Positions 12,401-17,260 of a stretch of DNA of 61,815 bases are shown piece after piece; position 1 is the first letter of the stretch, and every line of letters begins with the position of its first letter. The translations under genes were made by a program, and so were the position numbers. The notes below the pieces were generated by a model. The model had not been told where the DNA came from. It did not search any database and saw nothing but the letters and a program-made list of their open reading frames with translations. The DNA is from CAIVAT01 sp964455285 (GTDB taxonomy: Bacteria; Bacteroidota; Bacteroidia; Bacteroidales; FEN-979). The DNA is taken from NCBI GenBank assembly GCA_964455285.1, contig CAYVVG010000018.1, forward strand, positions 1-61,815. Reading direction: 5' to 3'.

Positions 12401-13324
12401 ACAGGTGATGGAATAGTTGGTCCAGGAACTCCACGCAGTACCGTTGTGGGTGCGGTACTCATAGGAATCGCTGCAGTTGTATCCGCCGGTCCCCGTTGAG
12501 TTGCATGAAGCTTTAACATCGACTCCGTCGCAAACGGTCGCGGCTGTGGGATCTTTTGTCAGTGCAGGTGCAACGGGTTGAGCGTGAATATCGACAGTAA
12601 AGGATTGAAAAACAGAAAAGTCGGTGGCAATGATGGTCCAAATCGCATTATCTGTAGTGGGAGTTGCCGTGAAAGTGATCTCGGATTGCCCGGTTACAGA
12701 CTGAATCGTTGACGGATCGGACGGATTGGTTTGCGAGAACTGGTAGGTCGCCGTGGTCGTTGCATTGTGTACCTTGACTGTTATCGACCCCCCGGAACAG
12801 ATATTCATGATACCGGTACCCTCCAGAGCAGGAATGAACTCGGTGGATGCCAGAGGTGCATCGTTTTCACCACCCGGGGTGGCTGTGAACAGACTGGCCT
12901 GGCTTCCTGCATCCGGAACTCCTGCGTTGGGCAGTACCTCAACTGTAAAGGATTGTATAAAGGAATCGCCATCCAACCCCAGGACCGTAAGGATCTGCAT
13001 GCCGGGCGAACTCATCCGGATTCCGGGAATAACCATGTTTCCTCCCGCCGAGGTGATCTCGAGGAAGGAACGGTCGGGCGGATAGGTCCGCTGAATGCGG
13101 TAAATATGGCTAGTAAGGGTGCCGGGGATGGTGATCCCCAGCAAGCTGCCTGCCTGCAGGGTAACGGTGTTGTTCTGCATGGCGGGATCGGTAATGACCT
13201 GCGAGGCTGCCTTCTGCCCCGAAGCCGCCGTGGCCAGGGCAAAGGTCAGCATTGAAATGACCAGCAATACCGGCCAGTTCAGGTTCTTAAGAAACAGTCT
13301 TGAACCGCAGTAAATCTTTTCCAT
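1..13324 (-). CDS. Giant exported parallel beta-helix / HYR adhesin, 3' end outside the window
   Basis: Open on the minus strand from ATG at 13324 to the left edge (at least 4441 codons). The frame was checked at the start, near 9181, 7543, 4297 and 1690, and at the edge, with no break seen. An N-terminal hydrophobic segment (about residues 15-33, LNWPVLLVISMLTFALATAA) is a signal peptide. It is followed by Ig-like parts, SprB-like repeats (about 345-500) and seven right-handed beta-helix modules. Each helix module opens with a TIQxAID...GTY signature (near 11760, 10655, 9170, 7960, 6560, 5060 and 3560), and several close with a CNWWG or CNWYG cap. Then come a cohesin-like domain (about 3770-3880), HYR domains and near-identical HYR repeats. 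The family is secreted or cell-surface; T9SS export is inferred, since the C-terminus is not visible. It lies 48 bases behind the degenerate receiver gene and probably shares its transcript. Function is likely adhesion or polysaccharide contact. Confidence 0.9.
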   Translation of the reverse strand, partial: MEKIYCGSRLFLKNLNWPVLLVISMLTFALATAASGQKAASQVITDPAMQNNTVTLQAGSLLGITIPGTLTSHIYRIQRTYPPDRSFLEITSAGGNMVIPGIRMSSPGMQILTVLGLDGDSFIQSFTVEVLPNAGVPDAGSQASLFTATPGGENDAPLASTEFIPALEGTGIMNICSGGSITVKVHNATTTATYQFSQTNPSDPSTIQSVTGQSEITFTATPTTDNAIWTIIATDFSVFQSFTVDIHAQPVAPALTKDPTAATVCDGVDVKASCNSTGTGGYNCSDSYEYRTHNGTAWSSWTNYSITCPSGTGATISTTGQTQVEIRASRKDTEGRSCYAENVYAWTVNKVVVGTTKTDVVCNGAATGDATANPSGGSSPYTYNWSTTPAQTGQTATGLAQGPYTVTVTDNIGCTGTATVTIDQLGLLTATVSHTDITTCSGTDGTISITSPGGGSGSYEYSKDGGESWTTTVPFTGLAAATYSVKIRDANNTGCVVDLGNQTVLYKPVHNVTQGNYYTTIQGAIDAATAGNVIEVCAGTYAESLVIDKDITLTGAGSATTIINAPAGIAVEITADGVTFEGFTVKHGSVSTLADMGIQLNMADNTLIRNCKFTLNSLGVQLLDAGSNNILNNNFDYNAVGIYFEGTTDGINPEGGSNGPFYSLSLNNTVDGNTITHSLLIGGQGGLGIYLDAACESNAITDNTISNNDVAGYYAWKASNNDITGNIISNNGSHGIELMGSSGNDITGNTLAANTNYGMFLRSGALSSTTNTITGNIITGSGTGIRLEDDYSSNNYDGVVSGNTISNNDLSGNTTFGLEVVNAAPTEAYTATCNWWGSADYNLVWPEISGNVTFVNYLTTDVIIPGSGYACDGIVWPVHNFTQNKYYQTIQSAIDATTTVANDLINISAGTYVENVTVHKGVILNGAGQNQTFVIPALSSPNCGGVAVGSLCSGSSNIFLVQANNVTIQNLTADGNNPSINSGVLSNGVDVDARNGIITNHAMGQFNNLNVNHVTVKNIYLRGIYASSGGSFDFQNNTVTNVAGESQSIAIMNHSGAGLIKANAVSYANDAICSNYSTGTTYWLNTVTNSGSGIHSDNNGASGGIADIIRNNGISSGTTGAYGIWVFASYLNTDVYENTVDGVYVGLCASGQAGGTPSFHMNTVINSTNGVATTTSLFGWGSADCNVSFYNNFIDNNTAEAFDIEAESGYKNATVANNNHITGSPVLANAYITGGTGSLNVNMTCNWWGTADGDIIASQLTGPIAYVNWLVIDGTNNNPGFTPAGSCSGTPVSILSLVPAAAVCDVNGTVTVNYSGGTGPHTIAWSGTGSGSASDADGSPYVITLPAGTYNVTVTDNNGTSASSGPVTVTFLPVKNTTGPVYFATIQAAVTAASTGDVIEICNGTYAERVVIDKPLTLQGQSEAGTILDGASLVGTGNGITISNGVEGVTIQYLTVKKFNGVNGNSNAGIYATGGNNNLTIFHVTIKDNNGITGSGSGFYANGPIDNVLLDYVTSSGHTPGARGILIWNGLKSNITITHCEVFNNNCCGIELQDGRATGVTLSGNNIHDNTDNGIGLMGLKGPGANLVESNTVTNNGRFGIEIKNPDGSGTTSGAGSIVLQNNTVTITASTTMDARDHAGIAVFRRSFQSSNPDGYPNIPTGVVIQNNPLISGYLQLNPASTDEGFGIVIEGTNNTVSNNTVTNCNIGIQQQGGGHPNANYVPDNAGDGATNNGLSASYFGRGNAPVACGNTINSNTFSGNGVDTRNSGPVGGTGFVRNTNSGETFCSIQAAIDDAQTVNTNTIQAYPGIYKEQVKVTKGLTILGDIANPHNVIIDGENKHDLTDPGQVRIYNATGAVFFKGFEITRAADMPNYDHYGFLTKGSNPITVTDCRVIGQEAAVDIGCDYGFWAYGSTGSLTIQNCYFNKMYHAILLERQFGACTIEGNTFDALFTGLYSGSQYGGRAIEAIVYGTSDVTSLQRVTGNHFINFKSTGVLFSGGFSGQTPRKFTNVEIDNNQFDFISTDIVNSYGAINLRNVSTGNIDPAGGVTANIHNNFIDVPSVNSMVITGLNGSILINDNYVADNGYFAIKADAASGPQILATCNWWETTSGGTIATKITGNVDYDPWLTTDGDSNPGWGFTPTGSCNGTQIEVISATPTHIYCGATTGSIAVAWQYGTANYRIDWTDGTTPGWTAGITGTTYTIASLPAGIYTGTITDANGTSVAWGPVVVKYLPVTLKRGGSVVDYYTTIQSAIDAATAGDVVEVCAGTYNYLTEGSPAPSGLIKVTKGVTVRPVAGARPVIDGSGFDGVFKIHPAALLPGNTVIIEGFDIQGNVATGIAMTMQGCFDVTPAKVIIRNNWFHGMIGGIDFWGAGSYLPTGWTSAVTNVEITSNKFYDMVTYGTDPGFGILLEDPANWTTAGNQYAVKIENNEFSGLPSNGSNPGTGIAVSRANDPWESANVYIAGNSFSSTVAIGVAVMDGDVSTAQITNNSITTGLYAILASGIDNAPVNATCNWYGNADYPTICGKIQGPVVFVPYLMNSVIDPLGSGYSCAGGPAIPLNLVVTQTESIKEIHVAFDVTQGDMNIAPIPGLNPTVPADLAQIMAIYQNLGVAIQSGNPAAIQAAALALGDDVITEYYYIDDLGAKQYLKTTAGNDLIKNKYWDRYLVISGDNRRPDWTLNLWDIRQITYQTTTSPLTGAVSPTWWNNVLGRDVHVKVTLVHDGYVNSTDQIVHIPAGCIENQNTHLGYPTIQAAIDAIPTLDGHVITVCAGTFPESVYINKDLTVLGPNAGIDPNGTTPRGAEAIINPTDWYGVAIEAPGVTLDGFTFDGLNTCDYGIYPYITAGESGMLLTNNIVKNYNTYGFIGWVPSGPSSSNNLVTKNLFDNIGGRAIVTLWNYYSDITENKIRNTDVGIYAENANMPEASGDVEWRLNNISASRAGIWYNLAYGTATPLTISDNVIGYQEDAAMIRWDGIWLTSLGGSVNPVISGNIITGADPSTKIVNGYNMWHCTTTATDGIILQGGSVTNVDYGVWINNWDGYPTSGGSDAGSTKSKLDGLTINDVDLAGVYLKDNPLNTGGSGAYVYANIQNCTIGASGQGVLIEGSDASADVVDNAATISGNAIGIHVDNGGDLLSCTGNTITNNTQAGILIESDAGTIGAIENNTISGNGYGFDATRGRGLQNDMTTVVDASPNDWGSVSGPYNDPYNTCGSGNAVIMTVDKNVGFLPWTGGPAVLPVYNSDKGTYYCTIQDAIDDATAGNTIEVAAGTYPEQLLIRKDLILNGAGVGSTIVQAPSGVTNCVAGITGVGTNWLSDYLLAAYPADWNGNAATGTPIAVKITGITFDANNTMHDCGRYTGVFLGCVKGATYADAGLFSSAVINFNPADPSATGVRILGDSKLSVDNCGIEYTINGIAAYGDLSSSADPDVMISGNTPNCSVASQSGDEYAVSVCFGATGSVKNNILTDPSIDGILVSSSNNVTITGNTIANQWNGIVLYHANSNLVGTAGSGNGNTISACASNGIYLDAASNNIILANSVSNVHSGNTGTPGACGWGIGLDEYTGICSGNSIGDGTCANANDITDCDAGIIFYGTGTGNTAKGNKIHGNSPHGLNNTGGAVVDATLNWWGDVSGPALAANPCGTGDNLTNAANVQYDPWRSDPGCFDIYQLQAFSVSGTSSICIGTPTIITLSGSQDGGTNFDYKYTLYANNVAVPGSTQIGNGGALTWTVNPTANTVYTVKAVNSLYTCSLDMTGNAKVFIGPVTTAATITGACIGADVEVPVTVTSFADVGAISLIMNYDASKLVFKSYTKASGLMANFLVSNPLPGIITVVGTTPPNAPGITLTDGTALFTPKFTYSGGTAAISWDDSDDANCEYAAFYPDYLAFCDDPTASYYIPGSISGESIPPTITCPVDVTVNQRQARDPYATGYATATDNCAGTIQITYNDNRAGLNLCNATGTIVRTWTAKDVAGNTATCNQTITVIDAENPVALCPADIVKSNDPGNCSAVTTFTPDATDFGFFQGFEDAAWLSGTYLTNPSTDWNEYNSKLVRVPTGTGGIASSAGSAHAIINSTVLPPTPADYTGIFSRLGGYNAIANSFGNGFVTSVDVYFDLDDPKIATSTYGWDVSTAVNNKSTGSHLRDFIFHAAGEPGKIVVAADNGSTFARRGDLSSLPNHYDVTTPGWYTLKWTFRNNGGILAVDCQLLNSGGTVQFTQTLSAPTDLIATVVGGNRYMWFCFTEATDLPIDNTSLTRKPLFSAVPPSGTAFNVGTTPVTVTATDACGKTDFCVFNVTVNDTEIPTVAAAADVVTTTSADDAGDCDVSVAITDATFGDNCPGSTLAWVMTGNTTGSGSGQVGTYTFNKGVTTITYTVTDAAGLTATDFMTVTVTDNENPTVAAAADVVTTTSADDAGDCDVSVAITDATFGDNCPGSTLA

Positions 13325-13372
13325 AAGGGTTGATTTTGGTGGTTGATTCAGGTGAATGATCGGGTTATATAT

Positions 13373-13771
13373 TTATATCTGTGATGATCGTTTCTCCATG
13401 ACGGTCAGCGCCTCCCTGATCTCCGCCAGGTGCTGAGGCTGCCGCATCAGCCGGTACCGGCCTTTGCTGAAAACCGAGATGATGTCGTCGTACTCCCGGC
13501 TGGCCATCACCAGCACGTCGAGACCCTGGTAATATTCGTTGATGTACTTCAGAACGGCTGCATCGCGCAGGTTCCTGATCTGCAACACGACCCGTACGAT
13601 CATCTCGGTATTGAGTATGTGGATGGCCTCCTCGGTGGAACGAGCGAAAAAACACCTCCCGTTCGGGGAGCCGAAAAAGTCACTGATCTCCTCCTGGAAA
13701 TCAGGATCCTGGTAAATAAATAAGATGTTCAATCGGAGGTGGTTGGTTTGGCAATCCCATGCAAACCCCAT
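13373..13771 (-). CDS. Degenerate (pseudo-)receiver domain protein
   Basis: 132 residues from the ATG at 13771. The body follows the receiver-domain pattern: strand 1 LNILFIYQD, strand 3 VVLQIRNL, strand 4 LDVLVMAS, strand 5 RLMRQP. The phospho-acceptor Asp is replaced by Gln64, the acidic pair after strand 1 is reduced to QD, and the conserved Lys is Arg110. It therefore should not be phosphorylated in the usual way and may act as a protein-binding receiver. It lies 149 bases downstream of the sigma-54 activator and 48 bases upstream of the giant adhesin. A sigma-54-like promoter overlaps its first codons, so a TTG at 13732, just before the first strand, could be the true start. Its function is not established. 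Confidence 0.6.
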   Translation of the reverse strand: MGFAWDCQTNHLRLNILFIYQDPDFQEEISDFFGSPNGRCFFARSTEEAIHILNTEMIVRVVLQIRNLRDAAVLKYINEYYQGLDVLVMASREYDDIISVFSKGRYRLMRQPQHLAEIREALTVMEKRSSQI

Positions 13772-13775
13772 GCCG
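13760..13775 (-). promoter_or_regulatory. Candidate sigma-54 (-24/-12) promoter
   Basis: The minus strand reads CGGCATGGGGTTTGCA, against the consensus TGGCACGnnnnTTGCA. GG is at 13774-13773 and GC at 13762-13761, with the required 10 bases between. Only two fixed positions differ. Transcription would begin near 13750, inside the longest reading of the degenerate-receiver ORF, and would reach the giant adhesin. The nearby NtrC-family activator with an intact GAFTGA loop gives it a natural regulator. No activator-binding palindrome was identified. Confidence 0.5.
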
Positions 13776-13920
13776 GAATTATTAAATATCTGTTAATCAG
13801 ATATATGCATTGTTAACGAATAAACAAGAAGGGGCGTTCGTGTCCGGAAACGGTCCTGTTTACCGGTAAAGAAATGGATTTGAAACGATTGCAGAATGCC
13901 CGGAACCGGGCATACAGCCA

Positions 13921-15312
13921 TTACCGGGAACTCCAGGTGACTTTGATCCCGTATTTTTCGATTTTCCGGTCGAGCGATTGCCTGGAAATATTGAGGAGCC
14001 GGGCAGCATGCATCTTGACATTTTTCGACTTCCTGAGGGCCTGCAGAATGGTCTGCTTTTCAATGTCTTTCAAGCCCGGGGCGACAGGACTGCCGTCGTC
14101 CTGCGCCGGCCCCGCCTGGAATTTCCCGGTCCGTATGAAATGGCTGAGCGAGAGGGTGCCGTTATGACTGAGGATCAGGGCGCGTTCGACCATGTGCTTC
14201 AACTCCCGGATATTCCCCGGATAGGTATACTCATGGATCCATTCGATCACGTCAGGATCGACCGCCGATACCGGTTTTCCGATCGCGGTGGAATAATTTT
14301 CGAGAAAATGGTAGAAGAGGGGCAGGATGTCCTCGCGGCGGTCGCGCAAGGGAGGCACGTGGATCATGATGGTGTTCAGCCGGTAATAGAGGTCGGGCCG
14401 GAACTGCCGTTCTTCCACCAGTCGTTCAAGGTCATGGTTGGTGGCGGCGACGACCCTTACATCCACGGCGATCTTCCGGGTGCTGCCGATCCGGTGCAGG
14501 GTTTGTTCGTCGAGAAACCGCAACAACTTGGGCTGCGCTCCCAGTTTCAGATCGCCGATCTCATCGAGGAAAAGGGTGCTGCCACTGGCAGTCTCAAGCC
14601 AGCCGGTTTTGTCCCCGGAGGCCCCCGTAAAGGCTCCTTTGGTATGCCCGAAAAACTCGCTTTCAAATAATTCTTCAGGCACCGATGAGCAATTGAGGGC
14701 ATGAAACGGATGCTTTTTTCTGGGGCTGAGAAAGTGAATCCCCCGGGCCACCAGTTCTTTCCCTACCCCGCTTTCACCGGTGATCAGCACGCTGACTCCG
14801 TCGGTAGGTGCGACATTATGCATCATCCGCACCAGCGATTTCATCTGGGGACTCTCGGCGATGATCGGTTGACCGATCAGCCGGGTCAGTTCCTCCCCGA
14901 TCAGTGGTGAGTGGTTGCCGTCGCGGGATGCTTTACGCTGGAACTGCAGGAATGTCCGGGTCTTATGGATGGCCCGGTCGAGATCTTTCAAGTGGAAAGG
15001 CTTGTTGAAGAAATCGATCGCTCCCAGCCTCATGGCGCTGATCACGTTATCCATCTCGCCATGGGCCGTGATCATGATCACCTCCACTCCGGGGTAGTCT
15101 TTCCGGATTCTTGCCAGCACATCGATTCCATTCATCTCAGGCAACCGGAGGTCCAGCAGGCAAATGTCCACCCGCTGTTTATCAAGGACCGCGAAAGCCT
15201 CCGAAGGGGCAGCGGCCATGTGAACGGTCATTCCTTTGGATACCAGGTACTCCCAGATCTCCTTCCGGATCTCCGGCTCGTCATCGACGATCAGAACATG
15301 AAAACGGTTCAT
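13921..15312 (-). CDS. NtrC-family sigma-54-dependent response regulator
   Basis: 463 residues in three domains. The receiver (about 4-120) has the acidic pair D10-D11, phospho-acceptor D54 and K104. The AAA+ activator domain (about 145-380) has Walker A GESGVGKE, the GAFTGA sigma-54 contact loop, and Walker B LFLDEIGDL. The C-terminal Fis-type helix-turn-helix (about 415-463) includes ARLLNISRQSLDRKIEKYG. On phosphorylation it should oligomerise and remodel sigma-54 RNA polymerase at an enhancer-dependent promoter. Its likely partner is the histidine kinase 94 bases upstream on the same strand. It sits between two large surface-protein genes; the candidate -24/-12 site at 13760-13775 is a plausible target. 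Confidence 0.93.
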   Translation of the reverse strand: MNRFHVLIVDDEPEIRKEIWEYLVSKGMTVHMAAAPSEAFAVLDKQRVDICLLDLRLPEMNGIDVLARIRKDYPGVEVIMITAHGEMDNVISAMRLGAIDFFNKPFHLKDLDRAIHKTRTFLQFQRKASRDGNHSPLIGEELTRLIGQPIIAESPQMKSLVRMMHNVAPTDGVSVLITGESGVGKELVARGIHFLSPRKKHPFHALNCSSVPEELFESEFFGHTKGAFTGASGDKTGWLETASGSTLFLDEIGDLKLGAQPKLLRFLDEQTLHRIGSTRKIAVDVRVVAATNHDLERLVEERQFRPDLYYRLNTIMIHVPPLRDRREDILPLFYHFLENYSTAIGKPVSAVDPDVIEWIHEYTYPGNIRELKHMVERALILSHNGTLSLSHFIRTGKFQAGPAQDDGSPVAPGLKDIEKQTILQALRKSKNVKMHAARLLNISRQSLDRKIEKYGIKVTWSSR

Positions 15313-15406
15313 GGGAAAGCCAGGTCTTGCAATGGATTTTAAAGGGGCAATTTAGTTTTTTTTCTCCGATCGTACACCGGCATTCGAAAAAATGTCATAT
15401 TTCTTT

Positions 15407-17242
15407 TCAGACCTGGGGAAACGTGAGGCGGAAACAGGTATACTCCCCGACCCGGCTGGTGACTTCCATCTCTCCGTTCATTTCCCTGACAATCCCGTAA
15501 ACGATGGGTAAGCCCAGCCCGGTTCCTCCTCCTTCGGGCTTTGTGGTGAAAAAGGGAGTGAAGAGTTTCTCTTTTATCTCCTCCGCGATCCCCGAGCCAT
15601 TGTCCTCCAGGTCAACATGGACCACGCCGCCGGTGGCAGAGGACCGGATGCTTATTTTCTTTCGGTACCCGGATGGGGGGGAACCTTCCGATTTTTCATT
15701 CACGGCGTAGATGGAATTGGACAGGATGTTGATGACCGCCTGCTCCAGTTTGAACGGGTTCCCCAATATGCAGGGCCGGGATCCGGCTTGCACCCGTTCC
15801 AGGATGATGTCATGCTTGCGAAGCTGGGGGTGAGCAAGTTCCACCGTTTTGTCGAGTACATCTTCCACATCCACCCTTTCAAATAATATGCCTGACTGAT
15901 CCCGGGCAAATACACGCAGATTATTGATGATGTGAGAGATCCTTACGATGTTCTGCTGAATGGTGTCGGTTTTTTTCTTCAGGTAGGAAGGTGAGACCCT
16001 GCGTGACCTGGTGTTCAGCTTCTGCAGGATGTTCTCGACCGACAGCGAAATGATCATCAGGGGCTGGTTGATCTCATGGGCAACACCGGCCGACATCTCG
16101 CCCAGTGATTCCATCTTCGACTTCTGGATCAGCATCTGTTGCTTGATGCGGATATCGGCGATGTTGTTGTTCAGCACCTTGATCGTTTCCTTCAGTTCCT
16201 CCTGCGCCCGCTGCATGCCGATCAGGGCGGCGATGCGGTAAGCGATGCTTTCGATCGTGATTTTCCGGCCCGAGGTGAAAGGGTGGGCGTCGGAGGAGGC
16301 GATGAAAAGGTACCCCAGCGGATTATCCCCGACCGCCAGTGGGATCATGGCCACGGACAGGACACCCATTCTCATTGCCATGTTCCTGATCGCTGCCGGC
16401 TGTTCGCCGAGGATGTCATATCTCGGGCTTACAACGCCCGCGTACCGTTGAATGAGTGCACTCTCCGTGAGGTAGCGATCGATCATCTTCCGGTGCTCCT
16501 CCGGAATATTGAATTGCACCATGGCTTCCAGGTTCCTGTGTTCATCATTCAACAGGTATATGATCCCGGATTCGACATAATTCAGCCGGCACAGCGTCAG
16601 GAAGATATCTTTCAGGATATCTTCCAGTTCGCCGGGCATGGCCGACACAAAGTTGATCTGTTGTTCGAGCTCCTGGTGCAGCCGGTGCATTGCCGATTCC
16701 GTAAAATCCCGGGTAACGTTCAGCACTCCGATCATCTTCCCCAAATCGCTGAAGATCGGATGGGCGGTGCATTCGAGGTGGACGGATCCGCCATCCCTGA
16801 CAAACACAGTGACGGCTGCCACTTTCTCCTGCTTTTCCAGGCAGGGTATCAGGATATCCTGGTTGAACCTGTCGGCCACCTCCGCACCCATCACCTCGAA
16901 AAATGACCGGCCCAGGACCTCCCGGATCTTTTTCCCATGAAAATCAATCGCTTTCTGGTTGGCATAAATATAATTCCCGTGTATGTCCATGATGGAGATC
17001 ATCTCGTGGATGTTCTCAGCCATCAGGCGGTAACGGTTTTCCATGCCGTCGTCCTGTCGCAGAAGTTCATGACGGTCATTCAGGATATCGGAAAGGCTCC
17101 TGTTTTTTTTCTCCAGCAGGTTCCTGCTCTCGACGTTATCCGACAACTCCTTGGTGAGTTCCCGGGTCAGTTTCCGGACCTGCTGCTTCAGTCGCTCATT
17201 TTCAATCAGAAGCGTTTCCCGGGTTATTGCTGGATCCTTCAT
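15407..17242 (-). CDS. Soluble PAS-GAF sensor histidine kinase
   Basis: 611 residues with no signal peptide or membrane segment, so a cytoplasmic sensor. Order: N-terminal coiled coil (about 8-60), PAS (about 70-200, HEMISIMDIHGNYIYANQ), GAF-like domain (about 205-345), a second coiled coil, HisKA with phospho-acceptor H389 in GVAHEINQPL, and HATPase_c with EDNGSGI and GGTGLGLPIV. The NtrB-like kinase core suits the sigma-54 activator that follows. The gene starts 18 bases after the stop of the 2558-residue surface protein, so it is probably co-transcribed with it. The signal it senses cannot be read from sequence. Confidence 0.92.
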   Translation of the reverse strand: MKDPAITRETLLIENERLKQQVRKLTRELTKELSDNVESRNLLEKKNRSLSDILNDRHELLRQDDGMENRYRLMAENIHEMISIMDIHGNYIYANQKAIDFHGKKIREVLGRSFFEVMGAEVADRFNQDILIPCLEKQEKVAAVTVFVRDGGSVHLECTAHPIFSDLGKMIGVLNVTRDFTESAMHRLHQELEQQINFVSAMPGELEDILKDIFLTLCRLNYVESGIIYLLNDEHRNLEAMVQFNIPEEHRKMIDRYLTESALIQRYAGVVSPRYDILGEQPAAIRNMAMRMGVLSVAMIPLAVGDNPLGYLFIASSDAHPFTSGRKITIESIAYRIAALIGMQRAQEELKETIKVLNNNIADIRIKQQMLIQKSKMESLGEMSAGVAHEINQPLMIISLSVENILQKLNTRSRRVSPSYLKKKTDTIQQNIVRISHIINNLRVFARDQSGILFERVDVEDVLDKTVELAHPQLRKHDIILERVQAGSRPCILGNPFKLEQAVINILSNSIYAVNEKSEGSPPSGYRKKISIRSSATGGVVHVDLEDNGSGIAEEIKEKLFTPFFTTKPEGGGTGLGLPIVYGIVREMNGEMEVTSRVGEYTCFRLTFPQV

Positions 17243-17260
17243 AGTAAGTGCGGGTCAGTT

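Noticed and set aside
1..13300. Dozens of plus-strand ORFs, some over 300 codons (for example 779-1837)
   Set aside because: They are antisense readings of the giant minus-strand adhesin, which is in frame from 13324 to the window edge; their translations are low-complexity and lack domains.
13325..13372. Separate promoter directly in front of the giant adhesin
   Set aside because: The 48-base gap has neither a TAnnTTTG box nor a GG-N10-GC element, so read-through from upstream is more likely.
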